Positions 7,199 through 13,874 of a stretch of 22,401 nucleotides of DNA are shown in pieces. The notes under the pieces were generated by a model. That model made no database searches. It saw only the letters and a program-made list of their open reading frames with translations, and was not told where the DNA came from. Numbering within the stretch: position 1 is the stretch's first letter; every line of letters starts with the position of its first letter. Source of the DNA: an uncultured Flavobacteriales bacterium (GTDB lineage: Bacteria > Bacteroidota > Bacteroidia > Palsa-965); contig CAMLEF010000028.1 of the NCBI GenBank assembly GCA_946478675.1, forward strand, positions 1 through 22,401, given 5' to 3'. The translations under genes were made by a program, and so were the position numbers.

Positions 7199-8406
7199 GA
7201 TCCGTAAGGGCCGGAAGTATTTTTCTTCACGCGGTTGCGCGAGTTGTAGCCGAAAGAAACGCCCATGCGCCATCCATCACGACCCGGCATCGCATACACG
7301 TTCACCGGGATGTTCATCGTGCCCGAACGGAACGTTTTGCCGATCGCAAAAACGAAAGACGAGCCGATCACGTAATCGCCGCGACTGTCGAGACGATGCA
7401 CGAATGCCGGCGCTGTGGCATTCTGGTTCGCGGGATCCGATTCCCAATCGCTGCGGCGTATCCAATGATGTGCAGCGTCGTAATAGCCTTCGGAGCGCGT
7501 CACCAGGCTCAGGCTCGGGCCGAAGCCGAATTCCCAGCCGCGTTTGTTCTCGCGCAACCCGTTCATGATCGTGAAGCTCGGGATCGCCAATCCCTGGTCG
7601 AGGCCGGTGATCATCGGGATGAATTCGAACAGCGCCTGGAAGCTGCCGGAAGCGAGGTACTGCTTCTCGAACTGGTAGCCGAACTGGAACATCACCGGGT
7701 ACGCATCGAAGCCTCCTTCCGAGCGCGGCGCAGCGAGAATGCCGGCAGTGCGGCCCGGCGCGAAATACGTTCCTCCCATGCGCGGCCCGTCGAGGCGCAT
7801 GCGTTCAGTGACCGGTTGTCGCGCGCGTGCTTCGTAATCATTCGGCTTCGTGAGCTGTGAAAGCACGTTCGGATCGACGGGCATGTTGAAGAGCTGCTTC
7901 AGCATCACCGCCGTCATCGCCTGCATCTCATCCGGCACATACAGGAATTCGGTGACCTGCGTGCGCTCAATCGATTCGCTTTTCACATCGATAAAACGCA
8001 TCGTATAAATCATCATGTCGCCGATGTGATCGACACTGCCGGTGAGCATCTTGTCGACGCCGAGGCTGCGGCCTGTTTCTACGAGACAGATCTTGCCGTA
8101 ACAGTTATCAATCTTCAGCGAATTCTTTTCAATGAGATACGCCACGTCGTAACGATCCATCACGTCGAACGAATCGAGCTTTTCCAATTCGAGGCGCACG
8201 AGGTTGCCCAATTCAGACGGAACGTAAGGCGTAGCTTTCGAATCGATATTCAGCACCACGACTTTCTGTTTAACGTTCTGCGCATGCAGTTGCCCCGCGA
8301 TAAGCAGCCACAGCAGTCCGCCGATGATCAGCGCGATCAGTCGCGGGGCGATGCTTTCGTGTGAAGGCTGCGATTCGGTATTGTTAGGTTGATCTTTCAT
8401 GGTCAT
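7195..8406 (-). CDS. CsgG/TolB-N-like domain protein with predicted C-terminal barrel
   Basis: 403 residues from the ATG at 8406 (a second ATG, 8400, is equally possible; the frame is open to 8451 but lacks a better start). Residues 22-43 are a hydrophobic signal segment ending in His-Ala-Gln. Residues 47-175 match the general pattern of the CsgG/TolB-N-like alpha/beta domain: a VVVLNID strand, LE.LEKL helix, DRYDVAYLIE, two Cys (102, 107), LGVDKMLTGSV and a following RFIDV strand. The rest, about 225-403, is Gly- and aromatic-rich with alternating strands, resembling an outer-membrane barrel. CsgG itself forms an outer-membrane secretion channel and related domains act in envelope assembly, but no such role is shown here. 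It follows the barrel gene by 28 bases and is coupled to a small ORF downstream. Confidence 0.72.
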   Translation of the reverse strand: MTMKDQPNNTESQPSHESIAPRLIALIIGGLLWLLIAGQLHAQNVKQKVVVLNIDSKATPYVPSELGNLVRLELEKLDSFDVMDRYDVAYLIEKNSLKIDNCYGKICLVETGRSLGVDKMLTGSVDHIGDMMIYTMRFIDVKSESIERTQVTEFLYVPDEMQAMTAVMLKQLFNMPVDPNVLSQLTKPNDYEARARQPVTERMRLDGPRMGGTYFAPGRTAGILAAPRSEGGFDAYPVMFQFGYQFEKQYLASGSFQALFEFIPMITGLDQGLAIPSFTIMNGLRENKRGWEFGFGPSLSLVTRSEGYYDAAHHWIRRSDWESDPANQNATAPAFVHRLDSRGDYVIGSSFVFAIGKTFRSGTMNIPVNVYAMPGRDGWRMGVSFGYNSRNRVKKNTSGPYGS

Positions 8407-8434
8407 TTTGGTTTTGGAGGTTAATGGATCCGTG

Positions 8435-9550
8435 TTAAAATTTGAACACATAATCGATGTACGGGATCACCAGCGATGTATCCGTGTTCCCGATGCGCAC
8501 TGCTGCGAGATCGAACGAACTGCGCTGCCACATGGTGCGGAAGCCGAGCGAAGCGATCGCGTGGTACGTATAGAAAGATTCCATGCTGCTGTTGTTGAGA
8601 TGCTCCTGCGTGGCGAAGAACCAGTTTTCCGTCACCAGCGAGAAATGGTTTGCCAGCCGCACCATACCCGACGCCGTGAACATCGGACGCGGCGTGGGCT
8701 TCCATTCGTAATTGCTGGTGAACGCACCGGACGAAACGAGCTGCCGGGTTAAGCCGTAGCCGCCGGCAAGCGTGAAATTGTTGTCGTCGTTGCCGATCGT
8801 CACCGCGCCGTACGCAGCGCCCAGCCCGAAGTTGATGCCGTAGAAAGCGCCTGCAAACACACCGCCGCCGGCCACGTGCACATTTTTCGCCACTTTGTAG
8901 CCTGCTTTCGCCGAGATCATATAGCAGAGCGGGAAGCCGATGCCGCCGCCGAGTGAAAAGTGATTTGTTATACCGTAGTTCACCGTGTTCCCGAGAAGCC
9001 AGATGTTCTGGTAATAACCTTCGCCTTTTTTTATCGGGATGGCCGAGGGCATGAACAGGTAGCGTGTGGGATGCGGGTTGGGAAACCACACTTCCCCGTT
9101 GACCACTGTGCGGGTGCCGGCCGGCTTCACTTCTTTGATCTTCTTCGGATCGAGACGCAGCATGGCGATGCTTTCGGTTTTGATGTAGATGAGGCTGTCG
9201 TCCTGGCTAATCACTTCGCCGCAGAGCTGCTGCCCGGTGACGAAGAAGCACCAGCTGGTGCCGGTGGCGAGCTCGTTCTCTGTAATCACCTGCGAACGCT
9301 CAATGGTCAGCTCGCCCAGCACGAAATCGGATACGACCAGCTGCTGCTCATCCTTGCGGATCACTTTGCCGGCGATCTTCGTTCCGTCTTTCAGGAGGAG
9401 GAACGTATAGGTGACCGGCGTGTACGCAGCGGAGGCCGTATCCTGCGCAGTTAGCGGCAGCCACATCAAAGCAGCGAGGAGCGCGATGAGCATGCGTGCG
9501 CCCATGCCTTTGCGGGAAGGATAACAATTCGAGGGATTCATATTTTTCAT
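8435..9550 (-). CDS. outer-membrane beta-barrel protein with N-terminal duplicated small domain
   Basis: 371 residues. After a signal peptide (about residues 16-36, ending Thr-Ala-Gln) there are two related 40-residue segments, about 50-90 and 101-142, each with a Gly-x-x-x-x-Gly-x-Val-Ile strand pattern followed by an acidic turn and more strands, like a small Sm-type barrel. From about residue 160 the sequence (RYLFMPSAIP, then KGEGYYQN) is a pattern I recall from uncharacterised Bacteroidota outer-membrane proteins, with many Gly- and aromatic-rich strands ending in Phe, as in porin-like barrels. The start at 9550 is followed by a second ATG nine bases on. It is the first gene of an operon with the CsgG-like gene and diverges from the HTH regulator gene. 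Confidence 0.8.
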   Translation of the reverse strand: MKNMNPSNCYPSRKGMGARMLIALLAALMWLPLTAQDTASAAYTPVTYTFLLLKDGTKIAGKVIRKDEQQLVVSDFVLGELTIERSQVITENELATGTSWCFFVTGQQLCGEVISQDDSLIYIKTESIAMLRLDPKKIKEVKPAGTRTVVNGEVWFPNPHPTRYLFMPSAIPIKKGEGYYQNIWLLGNTVNYGITNHFSLGGGIGFPLCYMISAKAGYKVAKNVHVAGGGVFAGAFYGINFGLGAAYGAVTIGNDDNNFTLAGGYGLTRQLVSSGAFTSNYEWKPTPRPMFTASGMVRLANHFSLVTENWFFATQEHLNNSSMESFYTYHAIASLGFRTMWQRSSFDLAAVRIGNTDTSLVIPYIDYVFKF

Positions 9551-9575
9551 GAGGTTGCTTGTTAAATCGACATCG

Positions 9576-9607
9576 CAAACCTATTTCCGAAAAACAGCGG
9601 CAGGAAA
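9576..9607 (-). promoter_or_regulatory. promoter of the envelope operon
   Basis: Minus-strand TAGGTTTG at 9583-9576, an exact TAnnTTTG box, with TTTC at 9607-9604 twenty bases upstream as a candidate -33 element. The ATG at 9550 is 25 bases downstream. Confidence 0.6.
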
Positions 9608-9644
9608 CGGACAATCGCGCAGCTGCCGCCATTCTGCGCATCTG

Positions 9645-9716
9645 CTGCCAAAGGAGTGTTAATGCATTAGGATTCCCGCATGCTTTTTGCGATAATTGCA
9701 ACAGGGTCTTTGGCAG
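9645..9716. promoter_or_regulatory. 9-bp inverted repeat in the divergent intergenic region
   Basis: CTGCCAAAG at 9645-9653 and its exact reverse complement CTTTGGCAG at 9708-9716, separated by 54 bases. It lies between the envelope-operon promoter and the regulator start, where an operator pair for autoregulation and divergent control would be expected. A chance match of this length is possible. Confidence 0.35.
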
Positions 9717-9770
9717 TTTGCACATTCTGCGATTTTTCAGAGCCCGGTTATTTCACAAAAAAGCCCCGCA

Positions 9771-10790
9771 ATGGCCAGCACCAACGATTCTGCACAGGCA
9801 CAATTCATCCAGAAACTGAAAGAAACGGTTCCGCCAAACCATTCGCTCGTTGAAGAAATGGCGGACCTGTTGCAGATCAGCACCGACAGCGCTTACCGTC
9901 GCATCCGTGGCGAAACATCATTGACGATCGATGAGGTGACGCGACTGTGCAGCCATTATCGTATTCCTTTCGATTTTACCGGCGGCGCAGGTTCTGCCAC
10001 GAGCACCGTGACGTTTACGTACAATCATTTGTCGACGGACATCGGCAACTTCGAAGAATACATCGGCAAGCTGGCTGCGCACATGAAGCAGATCAAGCAA
10101 TCCGATCCGAAAGAGATCATCTGGGCGGCGGAAGACATCCCGATCTTTCACCACTTCCGTTATCCTGCGCTCACCGAGTTCAAGCTTTTCTATTGGTCGA
10201 AATCGATCCTGAACGTTCCGGAATTCGAGAATAAAAAATTCAGCAAAGGGCTCGTGCCGAAAAAGACGCTGGTGAAAGTGCAGGAGATCTACGAGCTCTA
10301 CAATTCTATTCCGTCGATTGAGGTCTGGTCGGAAGACACGATCAACAGCACGCTGAAGCAGGTGGAATATTACGCCGGCTCCGGCATGTTCCAGTCGAAA
10401 GCCGAAGCGCTGGAAGTGGTGGAAGAAGTGCACCAGATGCTCAGCTCGATCGAACGCCAGGCGGCGCACAGCTTAAAATTCCGCGGCGAAGCGCCCGAAG
10501 CCGGATCGAACATTGCTTTCCAGCTGTACCTCTCCGACCTGATGATCGGCAACAACACGATCACCACGCGCGCGGGCAACAGCCGTGTCACGTACATCTC
10601 GCTCAACACGTTCAACTCGATGGCGACCACGAGCGTCGGCTTCAACGAAGAGACCGATCGCTGGCTGCGCAACATCATCCGCAAATCGAATCTCATCAGC
10701 GGCGTTTCGGAGAAGCAGCGTTTCCGTTTCTTCAAGATGATGTACGACAAGATCGCGAAGCTGAAGGAACACATCCATTCCGATTTGTAG
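9771..10790 (+). CDS. helix-turn-helix transcriptional regulator (BetR-like N-terminus)
   Basis: 339 residues from the ATG at 9771; an upstream extension to 9696 would translate the intergenic region and is rejected. Residues 26-66 form a helix-turn-helix: a Leu-Val-Glu-Glu-Met-Ala helix, LLQISTDSAYRRIRGE as the turn and recognition helix, and an LTIDEVTRLC helix, close to the BetR-type XRE pattern found in many Bacteroidota regulators. The remaining 270 residues are mostly helical and charged, with several aromatic pairs, a probable sensor or oligomerisation part of unknown ligand. No membrane segment. It diverges from the envelope operon, which makes that operon its most likely target, supported by the inverted repeat between them. 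The AT-rich AlbA_2 gene follows after 19 bases. Confidence 0.75.
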   Translation: MASTNDSAQAQFIQKLKETVPPNHSLVEEMADLLQISTDSAYRRIRGETSLTIDEVTRLCSHYRIPFDFTGGAGSATSTVTFTYNHLSTDIGNFEEYIGKLAAHMKQIKQSDPKEIIWAAEDIPIFHHFRYPALTEFKLFYWSKSILNVPEFENKKFSKGLVPKKTLVKVQEIYELYNSIPSIEVWSEDTINSTLKQVEYYAGSGMFQSKAEALEVVEEVHQMLSSIERQAAHSLKFRGEAPEAGSNIAFQLYLSDLMIGNNTITTRAGNSRVTYISLNTFNSMATTSVGFNEETDRWLRNIIRKSNLISGVSEKQRFRFFKMMYDKIAKLKEHIHSDL

Positions 10791-10809
10791 TACATCCAAT
10801 GCTGCAGCC

Positions 10810-12264
10810 ATGAATCAATACCAATTAATAAGCTTACTTAAAGAGCTCCAATCATCTAAAGAATGTGAATGGATTGAGTTCAAAGTAAACAATGGCAACC
10901 TGGAGGAAATAGGAGAATATCTGTCTGCACTGTCAAATGGCGCACGATATCACACAAAGCCGTATGGGTATCTTGTCTTCGGTATTGAGGATGGAACTCA
11001 TCGGCTTCTTGGAACTTCATTTCGTCCTAAACAAGAAAAAAGAGGAAACCAGGAAATTGAAAATTGGCTCGCTACTCTTTTAAACCCGAGGATTGATTTT
11101 TCAATTTATGAATTTGAATATGAAGGCAAAAACTTTGCAATATTTAGAATTGATGCAGCTAACAATCAACCCACCAAATTCAAAAATATCGCTTACATCC
11201 GGATAGGATCTTACAAGAAAGCACTTTCTGAACATCCTGAAAGGGAAAGAAAGATCTGGAACGCGGACACCGCGGTAGAATTTGAACGCGGTATTGCTTG
11301 CGAAAGGTCATCGCAACAACAAATAATCAGCCAGATTGATTGGGCATCTTATTTTGAAATGATAGGCACACCTGTTCCGCAGAATCAACCTGCGTTAATT
11401 TCAAAACTGCTTGAGGAGAAATTTATTATTAATTCCGAGGCTGGGACATTTGATATCACAAACTTAGCAGCCATACTCTTCCCCCGCAGAATTGATTTCT
11501 TCGAAACAGTCGGGCGCAAGGCTGTAAGGGTAATAACCTACAAAGGCAATAATCGGGTTCAAACTAAAAAAGAACAAATTGAGCCTAAAGGGTATGCTAA
11601 TGGCTTTATCGGATTGATCGACTACATAGCAAATCAATTACCATCAACAGAAGTCATTGATGGAGCGCTGAGACGAGAAGTTTTACCATATCCGATTTTG
11701 GTTATCAGGGAATTAGTTGCGAATGCTTTAATTCACCAAGACTTTTCAATTAAAGGAACAGGACCTATGGTTGAAATTTTTGATAATCGGATTGAAATAA
11801 CAAATCCAGGCAAACCTCTTATCGATCCATTACGCTTTATTGATCATTCACCCGAAAGCAGAAATGAAACGCTTGCTCGTTTTATGCGGCGCTTAAAAAT
11901 TTGTGAGGAACGAGGCAGTGGTATTGACAAAGTTGTTTTCGAATGTGAGGCTCACAAACTACCTGCCCCTGATTTTGTCGTAGGAGATAATTTCATGAGG
12001 GTAATTTTATATGCGCCAACTTCGTTGAGAAAACTCGACAAAAAAGACAAAATCCAGTCTTGTTATTTACACGCATGTTTAAAATATGTTTCCGGCGATG
12101 TCATGACGAATCAAAGTGTTCGTGAGCGTTTCGGTATCGAGGAAAAAAACTATCCGATGGCATCCCGAATCATTAACGACACAAAAGAGGCCGGTCTGAT
12201 TAAAGACTATGATCCCAACAACAAATCCAGACAGCAATCTAAGTACTTGCCTTTCTGGGTTTAA
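10810..12264 (+). CDS. AlbA_2 (Schlafen-like) domain protein with GHKL-type ATPase region
   Basis: 484 residues. Residues 20-150 are the AlbA_2/Schlafen-type domain: WIEFK at 21-25, a helix with LSALSNGA at 39-46, and GYLVFGIEDG at 53-62. Residues 291-375 match the HATPase_c_4 pattern: ELVANALIHQDF at 301-312 (N-box), DNRIEITNPG at 325-334 and EERGSGI at 367-373. The last 70 residues look like a winged helix. This architecture is common in proteins annotated as ATP-binding transcriptional regulators or RecG-like; relatives occur near phage-defence genes, and Schlafen-type domains can be nucleic-acid-active. No function is established for this one. It is AT-rich (33-38% GC in two hand-counted lines versus 53% in the preceding gene), suggesting acquisition. 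It is 19 bases after the regulator gene. Confidence 0.85.
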   Translation: MNQYQLISLLKELQSSKECEWIEFKVNNGNLEEIGEYLSALSNGARYHTKPYGYLVFGIEDGTHRLLGTSFRPKQEKRGNQEIENWLATLLNPRIDFSIYEFEYEGKNFAIFRIDAANNQPTKFKNIAYIRIGSYKKALSEHPERERKIWNADTAVEFERGIACERSSQQQIISQIDWASYFEMIGTPVPQNQPALISKLLEEKFIINSEAGTFDITNLAAILFPRRIDFFETVGRKAVRVITYKGNNRVQTKKEQIEPKGYANGFIGLIDYIANQLPSTEVIDGALRREVLPYPILVIRELVANALIHQDFSIKGTGPMVEIFDNRIEITNPGKPLIDPLRFIDHSPESRNETLARFMRRLKICEERGSGIDKVVFECEAHKLPAPDFVVGDNFMRVILYAPTSLRKLDKKDKIQSCYLHACLKYVSGDVMTNQSVRERFGIEEKNYPMASRIINDTKEAGLIKDYDPNNKSRQQSKYLPFWV

Positions 12265-12268
12265 CATT

Positions 12269-12342
12269 CTATGTAACCGGCATGTAACGCACACTATTTT
12301 AATCTCTGACAATCAATACACTACAATCACTACCTATGTAAC
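12269..12342 (+). repeat. short direct repeats CTATGTAAC / ATGTAAC
   Basis: CTATGTAAC occurs at 12269-12277 and 12334-12342, and the core ATGTAAC also at 12282-12288, all in the gap after the AlbA_2 gene. Possible insertion scars or protein sites; too short to be decisive. Confidence 0.3.
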
Positions 12343-12360
12343 TCACCACACAACACACTG
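12291..12360 (+). terminator. C-rich, G-poor tract, possible Rho-dependent termination site
   Basis: In these 70 bases I count 22 C and only 3 G on the plus strand, the composition expected for an unstructured rut-like RNA. It lies 27 bases after the AlbA_2 stop, where no hairpin terminator is present. Inference from composition alone. Confidence 0.3.
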
Positions 12361-12389
12361 GTTTAAAGTAATTTAAAAAGCTGTTTTTT

Positions 12390-13229
12390 TTGATTGATAC
12401 TCGATATGATATTACTGAGTTAAAATCCCTGCTGGAGGAGAAAACGCGACAGTACAACCGGCCGTTCTTCATTGAGCACGACCCGGTTTCCATTCCGCAT
12501 CTTTTCACGAAAAAAGAGGACATCGAAATTTCCGGTTTTCTCGCTGCAACGATCGCCTGGGGACAACGCCCGGTGATCATCCGCAATGCGCAGCGCTGGA
12601 TGCAGCGCATGGATATGGCGCCGTTCGAATTCGTGACGGGCGCTTCTCCGAAAGAACTGAAACGCCTCGATGACTTCGTGCACCGCACTTTTAACGGCAT
12701 CGACGCGCGGTTCTTTATTCTCGCCTTGCGGAAGATGTATGCAAAGCACGGCGGTATGGAGAAGGTGTTCGCGGATGGATTGAAAAAAATGAACCACGGA
12801 GACACAGAGACACAGAGAAAAGAACTCCGTGCCCCCGTGTCTCCGTGGTTAATCAAGCAAGCGATCATTCATTTCCGCGACGCCTTTCTTTCCGTGAAGC
12901 ATGAAAAACGCAGCGAGAAGCATATCGCCAATCCCGCGTCCGGCTCGAATGCGAAGCGCATCAATATGTACCTGCGCTGGATGGTGCGGCGCGATAAGGC
13001 GGGCGTGGATTTCGGCATTTGGAAAAGTATTTCGCCCTCGCTCCTGCTCTGCCCGCTCGACGTGCACGTGGGCAACGTAGCCCGCGCGCTGGGTTTGCTC
13101 ACGCGAAAGCAGGACGATTGGAAAGCCGTGGAAGAGCTGACCGCAAAGCTGCGCGAATTTGATGCGGAAGACCCGGTGAAATACGATTTCGCATTGTTCG
13201 GGCTGGGGATATTTGAAAAGTGGAAATAA
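12390..13229 (+). CDS. TIGR02757 family (DUF2400) protein, TTG start, repeat insertion
   Basis: 279 residues, a conserved family of unknown biochemical function, recognised by ELKSLLEEK, SIPHLF, IAWGQR, the KHIANP / RINMYLRWMVRRDKAGVDFGIW block, and PLDVHVGNVARALGLL and DPVKYDFALFGLG near the end. It is probably cytoplasmic. There is no ATG in the right place: the frame is open only from 12372, and the start must be TTG at 12390, immediately after a run of eight T, or CTG at 12381. Residues 135-154 are encoded by a 59-bp inverted-repeat element and lie in a variable loop; the protein is about 20 residues longer than I expect for the family, consistent with an in-frame insertion. The gene lies just downstream of the AT-rich island, whose edge may have replaced its native leader. 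Confidence 0.85.
   Translation: MIDTRYDITELKSLLEEKTRQYNRPFFIEHDPVSIPHLFTKKEDIEISGFLAATIAWGQRPVIIRNAQRWMQRMDMAPFEFVTGASPKELKRLDDFVHRTFNGIDARFFILALRKMYAKHGGMEKVFADGLKKMNHGDTETQRKELRAPVSPWLIKQAIIHFRDAFLSVKHEKRSEKHIANPASGSNAKRINMYLRWMVRRDKAGVDFGIWKSISPSLLLCPLDVHVGNVARALGLLTRKQDDWKAVEELTAKLREFDAEDPVKYDFALFGLGIFEKWK
12792..12850. repeat. dispersed inverted-repeat element inside the DUF2400 gene
   Basis: Perfect 14-bp arms AACCACGGAGACAC (12792-12805) and GTGTCTCCGTGGTT (12837-12850) around a 31-base centre, which itself continues the imperfect symmetry (CACAGAG opposite CTCCGTG). Sequences of the form ACCACGGAGACAC are, from memory, a dispersed repeat seen in many unrelated bacterial genomes. Here it is read through in frame as protein. 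Origin and mobility are unknown. Confidence 0.75.
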
Positions 13230-13270
13230 CTCACCCCATTTGCGCCGTACGGTTTCCGTGACGGAATTAG

Positions 13271-13278
13271 TACATTCG
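13271..13278 (+). promoter_or_regulatory. -7-like box (TACATTCG) upstream of the heme-locus small gene
   Basis: One mismatch from TAnnTTTG, 4 bases before the ATG at 13283; this would give a leaderless transcript. No good -33 element at the usual spacing. Confidence 0.3.
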
Positions 13279-13282
13279 CCGG

Positions 13283-13783
13283 ATGCAACGGCTGGCTGCG
13301 TTTCTACTCTGTGCGGTTTTGCTTTTTAATGCGATCGGTTATTGGGTCGCGTTCGGGGCGATGCGCATTTCCCTTCGCGGGAATGTGGAAGAACGCCTGC
13401 GCACCTCCACGCTTCCGTTGAAAGAGATCACGCTTTCCTCCGCAGATTATTCTTCCCGCGAGATCACTTTTGAAGGACACCGCTACGACATCGTTCGCAC
13501 GTCGAGGATCAACGGCAAAATTCATCTCTTCTGTCTTGCCGACGATGAAGAAACAGCGCTTTTCTCGAATGCCGCAGCCGCTTCCAAACAGGAGAGCTCG
13601 CCGGTTTCCAACGAAGCCGCCAAAGTATTTAACCTGATCTTTTCACAGGCCGAAGCTCCTGCTTTCGCGCTTGCTCTTCCTGCGCCGTCAGCCCTGCACA
13701 CGATGAACTGCCCGATGCAGCTTTCATTGTACCGTTCCATCGACGGCCGTTCCGTTACGCCACCGCCGCGAGCCACTTGCTGA
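13283..13783 (+). CDS. small membrane-anchored protein next to TonB receptor, uncharacterised family
   Basis: 166 residues. One N-terminal hydrophobic helix (about residues 4-24, with the Phe-Asn-Ala-Ile-Gly-Tyr pattern) is followed by a basic helix, a short beta segment (FEGHRYDIVRTSRINGKIHLFCLADDEE) that I describe only in part: EGHRYDIVR at about 64-72 and IHLFCLADDEE at about 78-88. The C-terminus ends in SVTPPPRAT and Cys. From memory, Bacteroidota genomes often carry proteins with this layout, N-terminal helix, central IVR / FCLAD strands and a terminal PPP motif, just upstream of TonB receptors; no function is known to me. It starts the heme locus and is 91 bases before the receptor. 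A single-pass inner-membrane protein facing the periplasm is most likely. Confidence 0.7.
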   Translation: MQRLAAFLLCAVLLFNAIGYWVAFGAMRISLRGNVEERLRTSTLPLKEITLSSADYSSREITFEGHRYDIVRTSRINGKIHLFCLADDEETALFSNAAAASKQESSPVSNEAAKVFNLIFSQAEAPAFALALPAPSALHTMNCPMQLSLYRSIDGRSVTPPPRATC

Positions 13784-13833
13784 TCCATTCTCCCGCTGTT
13801 TCTCCCTGGCGCTCGTTGCAGTGCACAGGGAAG

Positions 13834-13855
13834 AAATGCATTTTCCATTGATCAA
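13834..13855. promoter_or_regulatory. two adjacent palindromes before the TonB receptor
   Basis: AAATGCATTT (13834-13843) and TTGATCAA (13848-13855) lie within 41 bases of the receptor ATG. They may be sites for an iron- or heme-responsive regulator, but both are short. Confidence 0.25.
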
Positions 13856-13874
13856 CAAGAACCAACTACTCTTC

